NCBI GenBank assembly: GCA_035480955.1
Contig: DATIHF010000038.1
Span: forward strand, 1 to 11,668
From: DATIHF01 sp035480955
GTDB taxonomy: Bacteria; Patescibacteriota; Microgenomatia; Woykebacterales; RBG-16-39-9b
Length of the DNA: 11,668 nt
Reading direction: 5' to 3'
Of this stretch, positions 5,566 to 11,668 are shown piece after piece (the first letter of the stretch is position 1; each line of letters opens with the position of its first letter). The notes under the pieces were generated by a model. That model was not told where the DNA came from. It searched no databases and saw only the letters and a program-made list of their open reading frames with translations. A program made the translations under genes and the position numbers.

Positions 5566-8067
5566 ATGGCAGAAGATTCACCAGAAAAACCAAATAACGA
5601 AGAGTTTGTGAATAATTCAATCGGCAAACTCAAAGAAGTCAAAATCATTGAGGAAATGCAGACTTCTTACCTCAACTATGCGATGAGTGTCATCGTCGCT
5701 CGCGCACTACCTGATGTGCGTGATGGACTCAAACCAGTGCACCGCCGGATCCTCTACGCCATGAACGAGATCGGCCTGACTTCTCAAGCAAAATATCGAG
5801 AAAGCGCCACGGTGGTCGGAGAAGTGCTGGGTAAATACCACCCTCACGGTGATGGACCCGTCTACGATGCTATGGTCCGACTCGCCCAAGACTTTGCCAT
5901 GCGCTACCCACTAGTTGATGGTCAGGGAAACTTTGGCAGCGTCGACGGTGACCCACCCGCAGCAATGCGCTACACCGAAGCACGATTAGCCAAAATCTCC
6001 GATGAACTTTTGTCTGATATTGATAAAAATACAGTTGAGTGGGTTGATAATTTTGATGCTACTAGAAAAGAGCCAGTTTACCTGCCGGGAAAACTGCCAA
6101 ACCTGCTTTTGTCCGGCGGCAGTGGAATCGCCGTGGGAATGGCCACCAATATCCCTCCCCACAATTTGACTGAGGTTTGTGATGCGATAATTCATTTGAT
6201 CAACAACCCTGAAGCAGCACTCGAAGATTTGTTAGCTTTTGTCAAAGGCCCGGATTTTCCGACCGGCGGTGCGATTTTTGATATCAATGAGATCACCAAT
6301 GCTTACGCAACCGGCAAAGGCCGCGTGCTGATGAGAGCTAAAGCGGAGATCGAAGAAGATAGAGGCGGTAAATTTAAAATTGTCGTCACTGAGATTCCTT
6401 ATCAGGTAAATAAAGCCCAGCTGATCGCTCGAATTGCTCAATTAGTAAAAGATAAAAAACTAGAAGGAATTTCTGACTTACGCGACGAATCTGATAGAAC
6501 TGGGCTGAGGATGGTAGTAGAGCTAAAAAGAGACGCTCGGCCCAAGAATTTACTCAACCAACTTTACAAACACACTAGCATGCAGATGTCTTTCAACGTC
6601 AACATGGTTGCTCTAGTTGATGGTGCTCCGCAAACTCTGACTTTGAAACAGATCCTGACTGAATACATCCGCCACCGTCAAAATGTCGTCACCCGACGTG
6701 CCCAATTTGAACTAGAACAGGCAAAAGCTCGTGCTCATATTCTCGAAGGTCTCAAAATTGCTCTTGATCATCTCGACGAAGTTATTAAAACGATTCGTGA
6801 ATCAACCGATGCAGAAGCTGCTAAGACAAACCTGATGACTCGCTTTAAACTTTCTGACCTGCAGTCCCAGGCGATACTCGATATGCAGCTTCGTCGACTT
6901 GCAGCCCTAGAGCGAAAAAAGATTGAAGATGAGTACAAAGAGATTTTGAAAACAATCTCTTATCTGGAAGCTCTGCTTGCCTCACCGAAAAAAATTCTGG
7001 CGGTTATTGAAGAAGAGTTAAAAGAATTAAAAGAAAAGTATGGTGATGAAAGACGCACCAGGGTTTATAAACAAGCAATTGGGGACTTTTCCGAAGAAGA
7101 TCTCATTCCCGCGGAGAACAATATCGTAACCGTGACGGAAACCGGCTACATCAAAAGAAGTCCGGTCGACACTTTCCGCACTCAACAACGCGGCGGTAAA
7201 GGAGTTTCTGGGGCGACTCTGAAAGAAGAGGACTCAGTTACCCAGATTTACCACGCCAACACTCATGACAACATGATGTTTTTCACCAACAAAGGTAAAG
7301 TCTTCCAACTTAAAGTTTACGATTTGCCCGAAGGATCAAGAATTTCAAAAGGGCAAGCGATCATCAATTTGATTAATATCGAACAAGGCGAGCAGGTAAC
7401 TAGTGTTTTCAATGTCCCCAAAGATGTCAAAAGTGGCTTTGTCTTTATGGGCACCAAAAAAGGAGTCGTCAAAAAGACCGCTCTGGAAGACTTTGCCAAT
7501 ATTCGCCGCACTGGAATCATCGCAATTAATCTTTCCGCTGGCGACGCACTTAACTTTGTAACTCTAACTTCTGGGAACGATGAGATCATCATGGCCACCA
7601 AAAGGGGTCAGTCAATTCGCTTTTCCGAAAAGGGAGTTCGTACCATGGGACGAGCAACCGCTGGAGTGATGGGAATTAGACTAAAAGACGATGAAGTAAT
7701 CTGTGTTGCCAAAGCTCCAAAGGAAGCAAGTTTCCTCATTGTCACCGAGAAAGGTTTTGGAAAGAAAAGTAAACTCACTGACTGGCCAATGCAGGGTCGA
7801 GCTGGCTCAGGTGTCAAAGCCGCTGAAGTCACCGCCCGCAACGGTCAAGTGGTCGGAGCCAGAGTCATCGCCCCTGATGATGTCGATTTGCTGATTACTT
7901 CAAAGAACGGGCAAGTGATCAAGCTTCCGATCAAAGATGTTCCACAGCTCACCAGACAGACTCAAGGGGTGATATTAATCAGGCTAAACAAAGCTGACGA
8001 TAAAGTTTCCGCGGTCGCCGCTATAAAAAAAGAATTGATAGAAGCAGAAAAGAAAGAGAAAAGTTAG
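5566..8067 (+). CDS. gyrA: DNA gyrase subunit A
   Basis: This is the breakage-reunion and DNA-wrapping subunit of gyrase. Its 833 residues are a usual length. The winged-helix domain contains the catalytic Tyr136 in AAMRYTEARL (132-141) and the stretch YHPHGDGPVYDAMVRLAQDF (91-110). Tower and coiled-coil gate regions follow, with QSQAILDMQLRRL (434-446) typical of the family. The C-terminal beta-pinwheel carries the GyrA box QQRGGKG (540-546, canonical QRRGGKG), which marks this as gyrase rather than ParC. Gly97 and Pro98 replace E. coli Ser83 and Ala84, while Asp101 (E. coli Asp87) is kept. The C-terminus is Lys/Glu-rich and lacks the acidic tail of E. coli GyrA. The gene starts six bases after the gyrB stop with no Shine-Dalgarno, so translation is probably coupled. 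Its TAG overlaps the convergent kinase stop by four bases. Confidence 0.98.
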   Translation: MAEDSPEKPNNEEFVNNSIGKLKEVKIIEEMQTSYLNYAMSVIVARALPDVRDGLKPVHRRILYAMNEIGLTSQAKYRESATVVGEVLGKYHPHGDGPVYDAMVRLAQDFAMRYPLVDGQGNFGSVDGDPPAAMRYTEARLAKISDELLSDIDKNTVEWVDNFDATRKEPVYLPGKLPNLLLSGGSGIAVGMATNIPPHNLTEVCDAIIHLINNPEAALEDLLAFVKGPDFPTGGAIFDINEITNAYATGKGRVLMRAKAEIEEDRGGKFKIVVTEIPYQVNKAQLIARIAQLVKDKKLEGISDLRDESDRTGLRMVVELKRDARPKNLLNQLYKHTSMQMSFNVNMVALVDGAPQTLTLKQILTEYIRHRQNVVTRRAQFELEQAKARAHILEGLKIALDHLDEVIKTIRESTDAEAAKTNLMTRFKLSDLQSQAILDMQLRRLAALERKKIEDEYKEILKTISYLEALLASPKKILAVIEEELKELKEKYGDERRTRVYKQAIGDFSEEDLIPAENNIVTVTETGYIKRSPVDTFRTQQRGGKGVSGATLKEEDSVTQIYHANTHDNMMFFTNKGKVFQLKVYDLPEGSRISKGQAIINLINIEQGEQVTSVFNVPKDVKSGFVFMGTKKGVVKKTALEDFANIRRTGIIAINLSAGDALNFVTLTSGNDEIIMATKRGQSIRFSEKGVRTMGRATAGVMGIRLKDDEVICVAKAPKEASFLIVTEKGFGKKSKLTDWPMQGRAGSGVKAAEVTARNGQVVGARVIAPDDVDLLITSKNGQVIKLPIKDVPQLTRQTQGVILIRLNKADDKVSAVAAIKKELIEAEKKEKS
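8064..8067. other. Four-base tail-to-tail overlap of gyrA and the histidine kinase gene
   Basis: The gyrA stop TAG (8065-8067, plus) and the kinase stop TAA (8066-8064, minus) share bases. There is no intergenic space and no hairpin-plus-T-run on either strand close by. Any transcript end must lie inside the opposing gene. Confidence 0.95.
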
Positions 8068-10316
8068 CTGGACTTGCGTAAAAACATTCTTTTACCTTTT
8101 TGAGGAATAGCCATTTGTGGCAGTGTCTGATCTTTCGAAACCGGGACTGAGAAAGAGAAAGTACTGCCTTTGCCTATTTTAGACTCCACCCAGATGCGCC
8201 CTTTGTGCATATCAACGATTGATTTGGAAATATAAAGCCCCAAACCAGTTCCTTTTGACCCTTGTTCCAAAACTCCAGAGACTCGGAAAAATTTAGTAAA
8301 TAGTTTTGGAATTGCCTGCTCGGGGATCCCAGGCCCGGTATCTTTGACGTGAGTAATAAGCTGATCTTCTTTAATCTCGGTTGAAACCTCCACTTGACCG
8401 CCAGAAGGGGTGTAATTGAGAGCGTTGCCAATCAAATTCGAAACAACTTCGCTGATACGGAATTTATCGACTAGAACGTAAGGGAGCTTTTCTTTTGGCT
8501 TATCGTAGGTGAATTTTACCTGTCTTTCGTGAGCTTGCGGTTCGAAATTGGTGTAAGATTCCTCAAGCAATCTTTCCCAGTCAGTCACTTGAGTCTGGAT
8601 CTGCAAAGACCCTCTCTCAATTCTGGAAACAGAAAGCAAGTTTTCCACTAGCGCCGCAAGTTGAGTGGAGGAGATAAAGGCTTTTTCCAAGAAAGAAAGT
8701 TGGTCTTCATTTAGTTTAGTCTTTAGTTCTTCTTGAAGAACTGATAGGTAACCTCTGATGCTGGTCAGCGGAGTACGAAGCTCATGGGCCGCCATTGAGA
8801 CAAAATCGAGTTTCATCTCTTCTAATTCTTTTTCTTTGGAAACATCATGAATTGTCACGATCGCTCCCAAATTGATGCCTTCTCCCTCGACGATGTTTGC
8901 CGCGATCAAATTGGCGAAATTAGCCTTTCCGTCAGGCTGAGTGATGCGTACTCCGTTGCGAGAGTAGGTCACCATATCCTTGGAAAGCTTTTCTTTGGGG
9001 AAAAAGTATTCGACTTTGACCGGTCCATCCGCGTCAGAGATTTGCAGTACCTCATCAGCTTTTTTACCAATCACCGCGGAGGCTTTGGCACCAAAGATCT
9101 GCTCGGAGGCTTCGTTGAAGAAAGAAATTATTCCGTCTTTATCCACCACAAAAACTCCCTCGGTGATACCAGAGAGAGTGACTGAAAGTTTGTTTCTCTC
9201 AGCGACTAAGTTGTAAACCAGTTTTTTCATTTCTCTCATGTCAGAGGCGATCATGACGTAACCAACCTGATTGTTGCCGGAATCTAGCAGGGGAGCTCCG
9301 GAAATATTCACCGGTATCTCACTACCGTCTTTGGCGGTCAGATTTAGCTCTAAATTGGAGACAATTTCTTTTTGTTTGAGCTTGCCAATAAATTTATTTT
9401 CAAACAAAGTCAGATCAGTTTCGTTTTTTATCAAAGTTTGGATTCTTGCTTGTTTGAGCTCTTCGGGTTTGAAGCTAAAGAGCCGACTGACCGTGTCATT
9501 GGTAAATTCGACCGCTTCACCCATATTCAAAACGATCAGGGCTTCGTTCATTGTTTTGACAATGTTGGCAAAGTGGGTCGAGGGGTTGATGACAAAGAGT
9601 TTGTAACGCAGGATCGCATAAGTCGCCAGCACTCCGAGAGCACTGGTGAGGAGAATTGCCGTCCCAGGGACGGAGTAGCCAAGGTTTGGCAAGATCGCAT
9701 CAGTTACTGTCCCACCAAGAAGAGGGATAAAAAGTCCAATGATCAAAAGCAGAGTTTGTTTTTTCTTGTTTGACTCTTTGACTTTGAAATAGTAACGAAT
9801 GAGGAGGACTAGAGAGGCAATAAAAAAAGATTCTAACCAAACCAAGAAGAAGGTAAAATAGGGACCGGTCTGGGGAACCCCTTCCCAACCCCAGGGAACC
9901 TTGTGCAAGGCTCCGTGAGAAGAAACTAAATTAGTATTCCAAACAATGAAGAGCCAAAAGACTCCTGAACCAAAGATAAGTAGTTTGCGGTTAACACTAT
10001 CTAGCAATGATTCTTTATCCAAATAGGCAAGGGTGAACATCAAGAAGAAAACCCCCACAAAGATCCAACCCGGAGGAGAGATATTGCCCCAAAAGGCCGC
10101 CGCGGTCGGGTTGGCCGAGAGGCGACCGAAAAACTCTCCACAACCCCAGAGAACTAGTAGCATCAAAAAGCCAGTGAACCATTTGTTGGCTGAATTCTGT
10201 ATTCCACGGGATTGGATCAGATAAACTAGGATGAGTACAACGACAATTCCCATGAGGGAAAGCATTGCGTAAGGATTGAACGCAAAGTCAAAAATTTGAG
10301 CAGAAATGGTCATCAT
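8064..10316 (-). CDS. Orphan sensor histidine kinase: 7TM sensor, two PAS domains, HisKA, HATPase
   Basis: This is a 750-residue membrane sensor kinase. Seven hydrophobic segments at roughly 18-34, 46-58, 83-99, 112-127, 152-174, 188-208 and 218-236 resemble the N-terminal 7TM histidine-kinase domain (His_kinase_N_7TM type). The longest extracytoplasmic-looking loop (about 128-151) is Trp/Gly-rich. Two PAS domains follow (about 249-360 and 375-492), the first starting after VKTMNEALIVLN and the second after LSGITEGVFVVDKDG. HisKA has phosphoacceptor His511 in HELRTP. The HATPase has N box NLIGNALNYTP (627-637), G1 DTGPGIP (659-665) and G2 GTGLGLYI (689-696), so it looks catalytically intact. 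There is no receiver domain and no response regulator in the window, so ligand and partner are unknown. Tandem ATG codons lie at 10316 and 10313, with no Shine-Dalgarno at either. It is downstream of glyA with its own possible promoter. Confidence 0.93.
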   Translation of the reverse strand: MMTISAQIFDFAFNPYAMLSLMGIVVVLILVYLIQSRGIQNSANKWFTGFLMLLVLWGCGEFFGRLSANPTAAAFWGNISPPGWIFVGVFFLMFTLAYLDKESLLDSVNRKLLIFGSGVFWLFIVWNTNLVSSHGALHKVPWGWEGVPQTGPYFTFFLVWLESFFIASLVLLIRYYFKVKESNKKKQTLLLIIGLFIPLLGGTVTDAILPNLGYSVPGTAILLTSALGVLATYAILRYKLFVINPSTHFANIVKTMNEALIVLNMGEAVEFTNDTVSRLFSFKPEELKQARIQTLIKNETDLTLFENKFIGKLKQKEIVSNLELNLTAKDGSEIPVNISGAPLLDSGNNQVGYVMIASDMREMKKLVYNLVAERNKLSVTLSGITEGVFVVDKDGIISFFNEASEQIFGAKASAVIGKKADEVLQISDADGPVKVEYFFPKEKLSKDMVTYSRNGVRITQPDGKANFANLIAANIVEGEGINLGAIVTIHDVSKEKELEEMKLDFVSMAAHELRTPLTSIRGYLSVLQEELKTKLNEDQLSFLEKAFISSTQLAALVENLLSVSRIERGSLQIQTQVTDWERLLEESYTNFEPQAHERQVKFTYDKPKEKLPYVLVDKFRISEVVSNLIGNALNYTPSGGQVEVSTEIKEDQLITHVKDTGPGIPEQAIPKLFTKFFRVSGVLEQGSKGTGLGLYISKSIVDMHKGRIWVESKIGKGSTFSFSVPVSKDQTLPQMAIPQKGKRMFLRKSS

Positions 10317-10326
10317 CTACATATTA

Positions 10327-10356
10327 AGAATATGGGTTTAGGCAGGAATCTGTCAA
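10327..10356 (-). promoter_or_regulatory. Possible promoter of the histidine kinase in the glyA-kinase gap
   Basis: The minus strand has a perfect -35 TTGACA (10356-10351), starting four bases after the glyA stop codon. An 18-base spacer and -10 TATTCT (10332-10327, 4/6) follow. The predicted start near 10320 would leave about four bases before the first ATG (10316) or seven before the second (10313). The kinase could therefore be transcribed apart from glyA as a nearly leaderless mRNA. Confidence 0.45.
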
Positions 10357-10359
10357 CTT

Positions 10360-11583
10360 TTAGTCTTGGAAAGGAAAGGCCTCAACGAGTTCTGCAACAG
10401 ATTTTATAATTTCAGCTGAACTTAGGGTTTGCTTGAGAGTTGCTGCGACTAGCTCTGCGATTTCTTTCATTTGCGCTTCTTTCATTCCACGAGTGGTGAC
10501 CGTAGGAGAACCAAGCCTGATCCCAGAAGCAATGTAAGGTTTACGGGTATCGCGGGGGACGACTTCGCGGTTGATGATGATTCCCACTTCTTCTAACAAC
10601 GCCTCCGCTTCTTTGCCGGTCTGGCCCGAGGAGCCAAAATCCAGATTTAACAGATGATTATCGGTTCCATCAGCGACAACTCGAAAACCTTGGCTCTTTA
10701 GTTCAGTAGAAAGAGCTTGGGCATTTTTGATAATTTGTTCTGAATAAGTCTTGAATTCTGGTTTTGAGGCTTCTTCAAAAGCAACTGCTTTCGCCGCGAC
10801 AATATTTTCCAAAGGACCACCTTGCATACCTGGAAAGAGCATCTTGTCCACCTTTTCGGCAAATTCTTCTTTAGTCAAAATCATTCCACCACGCGGTCCC
10901 CGTAGAGTCTTGTGAGTTGAAGTAGTGACAAAGTGAGCGTAGGGAACCGGTGAGGGAAGGACACCAGCAGCAACTAGCCCGGCAATGTGAGCCATATCTA
11001 CTAATAGTAAGGCTCCAACAGAGTCGGCAATTTCCCGGAATTTTTTGTAATCAATCAGACGTGAGTAAGCCGAGGCTCCTGCAACAATAAGTTTAGGTTT
11101 TTCTTTTTTCGCGATTGTTTCAATCTCGTCATAATCAAGTAATTCCGAATCTAGATTGACTCCGTACTGGACAAAGCGGAAGACTTTTCCCGAGATACTC
11201 ATCGGAGAACCGTGAGAAAGATGACCACCGGCCTGCAAATTCATTGCTAGAGCCGTATCTCCTGGCTCCATGGCCGCGAAATAAACTGCTAAGTTTGGGT
11301 TGGTACCAGAGTAGGGCTGGACGTTGGCATGCTCGGCTCCAAATAATTGCTTGGCGCGATCGATCGCGAGCTGCTCAATCTCGTCAATGACTCCAGTGCC
11401 GCCATAATATCTTTTCTTGGGATAACCTTCAGCGTATTTGTTCGTTAGAATCGAGCCAGAAGCCTCTCGGACTGCTTTGGAAACATAATTTTCCGAAGCA
11501 ACAAGATTCAGAACTTTTTTCTGTCTTACTTCTTCTTTTTCTATCAAAATAAGTAACTTTGGATCTGTTTGTCCTAAATCCAT
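10360..11583 (-). CDS. glyA: Serine hydroxymethyltransferase
   Basis: This PLP-dependent cytosolic enzyme interconverts serine plus tetrahydrofolate with glycine plus 5,10-methylene-THF, the main entry to one-carbon metabolism. Its 407 residues match the bacterial family (about 415). Landmarks are LNLVASENYVS (25-35), NKYAEGYPKKRYYGGTGVID (48-67), VDMAHIAGL (195-203, with Asp196 and His199 contacting PLP), STHKTLRGPRGG (222-233, Schiff-base Lys225) and SGIRLGSP (353-360, with Arg356 likely binding substrate carboxylate). The phosphate-loop region reads QPYSGTNPN (89-97), whereas E. coli has QPHSGSQAN, a visible family variation. The ATG at 11583 gives the expected N-terminus. No Shine-Dalgarno is present, and a -10-like box lies only six bases upstream. 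The kinase gene follows 43 bases downstream on the same strand with no obvious functional link. Confidence 0.97.
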   Translation of the reverse strand: MDLGQTDPKLLILIEKEEVRQKKVLNLVASENYVSKAVREASGSILTNKYAEGYPKKRYYGGTGVIDEIEQLAIDRAKQLFGAEHANVQPYSGTNPNLAVYFAAMEPGDTALAMNLQAGGHLSHGSPMSISGKVFRFVQYGVNLDSELLDYDEIETIAKKEKPKLIVAGASAYSRLIDYKKFREIADSVGALLLVDMAHIAGLVAAGVLPSPVPYAHFVTTSTHKTLRGPRGGMILTKEEFAEKVDKMLFPGMQGGPLENIVAAKAVAFEEASKPEFKTYSEQIIKNAQALSTELKSQGFRVVADGTDNHLLNLDFGSSGQTGKEAEALLEEVGIIINREVVPRDTRKPYIASGIRLGSPTVTTRGMKEAQMKEIAELVAATLKQTLSSAEIIKSVAELVEAFPFQD

Positions 11584-11589
11584 GGACTA

Positions 11590-11618
11590 ATCTTAATTGA
11601 GTCAAATTTAAAAATCAA
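11590..11618 (-). promoter_or_regulatory. Predicted glyA promoter, leaderless geometry
   Basis: The minus strand has -35 TTGATT (11618-11613, 4/6), a 17-base spacer and -10 TAAGAT (11595-11590, 4/6). Six bases separate the -10 from ATG 11583, so the expected transcription start is the A of the start codon. Both hexamers are imperfect in an A/T-rich region, so confidence is moderate to low. Confidence 0.38.
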
Positions 11619-11628
11619 ACAAAATATC

Positions 11629-11645
11629 TTGACACACTGTATCAA
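11629..11645. repeat. 17-bp near-palindrome over a -35 box (candidate operator)
   Basis: TTGACACACTGTATCAA has 8-base arms TTGACACA and TGTATCAA around a central C, with a single mismatched pair (C11633/A11641). It contains the whole -35 of the rightward promoter, a typical site for repressor binding. It lies 45 bases upstream of the glyA ATG, so it could also influence glyA. Operator function is an inference. Confidence 0.5.
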
Positions 11646-11656
11646 AGTAGTACAAT
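11629..11656 (+). promoter_or_regulatory. Strong sigma70-type promoter facing off the right edge
   Basis: The plus strand has a perfect -35 TTGACA (11629-11634), a 16-base spacer and -10 TACAAT (11651-11656, 5/6). The predicted start is about 11663, five or six bases before the window ends, so the driven gene is outside. It is divergent from glyA and is the best consensus match in the window. Confidence 0.6.
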
Positions 11657-11668
11657 TTAACATACAAG

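Noticed and set aside
8090..8115. Possible terminator hairpin after gyrA (ATTC...GAAT arms)
   Set aside because: Only four pairs form before mismatches and no T-run follows, which is too weak to call.
8847..9773. Overlapping plus-strand open frames (about 78-133 codons) antisense to the kinase
   Set aside because: They sit opposite conserved PAS and TM coding sequence. Their products are low in recognisable motifs and are explained as shadows of the kinase frame.
10011..10025. DnaA-box-like TTTATCCAAA
   Set aside because: It is a single imperfect match inside the kinase coding sequence, with no cluster of boxes or A/T-rich unwinding region, so it does not support an origin despite the nearby gyrase genes.
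10321..10326. Alternative kinase -10 (TAATAT on the minus strand)
   Set aside because: It would lie 24 bases from the TTGACA at 10351-10356, too far for a sigma70 promoter.
11629..11647. HAIR (HspR) or CIRCE (HrcA) heat-shock operator at the right-edge palindrome
   Set aside because: CIRCE needs TTAGCACTC-N9-GAGTGCTAA, which is absent. HAIR needs CTTGAGT-N7-ACTCAAG, and here the CTTGA and TCAA arms are two bases closer and the inner bases differ.

Overview
The window is a densely packed chromosomal segment from a bacterium with a standard stop-codon vocabulary. It probably comes from a Patescibacteria (CPR) lineage such as Microgenomates. That assignment is an inference. It rests on the very short intergenic gaps, the near absence of Shine-Dalgarno sequences, a stripped-down DNA polymerase III delta' protein without a P-loop, a T4P ATPase pair in pilB-pilT order, and family-variant residues in GyrA, GyrB and GlyA. 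No marker gene such as 16S rRNA or a ribosomal protein is present to confirm it. No mobile element, CRISPR array, tRNA or rRNA was seen, and no stretch over 300 bases lacks a gene.

Layout. On the minus strand at the left, pilB (969-2723) is followed by pilT (928 down to the window edge, 3' end missing). These are the extension and retraction motors of a type IV pilus, transcribed leftwards from a consensus-like sigma70 promoter at 2750-2779. Divergently, on the plus strand, sits a 208-residue delta'-like clamp-loader protein (2802-3428). Its predicted promoter physically overlaps that of pilB, and a 16-bp near-palindrome lies between the two. Next come gyrB (3520-5559) and gyrA (5566-8067), six bases apart and almost certainly one operon, encoding both subunits of DNA gyrase. 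The gyrA stop overlaps the stop of a convergent gene (8064-10316, minus) that encodes a seven-TM, double-PAS orphan histidine kinase. Upstream of the kinase, also on the minus strand, is glyA (10360-11583), the serine hydroxymethyltransferase of one-carbon metabolism. The final 85 bases hold the glyA promoter and, facing right, a strong sigma70-type promoter whose -35 lies in a 17-bp near-palindrome. That promoter drives a gene beyond the window.

Most of the content is housekeeping (supercoiling, replication, C1 metabolism, pilus motors) plus one sensor. I found no clear new multi-gene system. The most interesting signals are regulatory and evolutionary. Several genes have -10 boxes so close to the ATG that leaderless or almost leaderless mRNAs are predicted. 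Six of seven starts lack a recognisable Shine-Dalgarno. Two imperfect palindromes built from TTGAYA half-sites cover -35 elements in two divergent promoter regions. The gyrase also carries glycine at both classical quinolone-contact positions, GyrA Ser83 and GyrB Lys447 (E. coli numbering).
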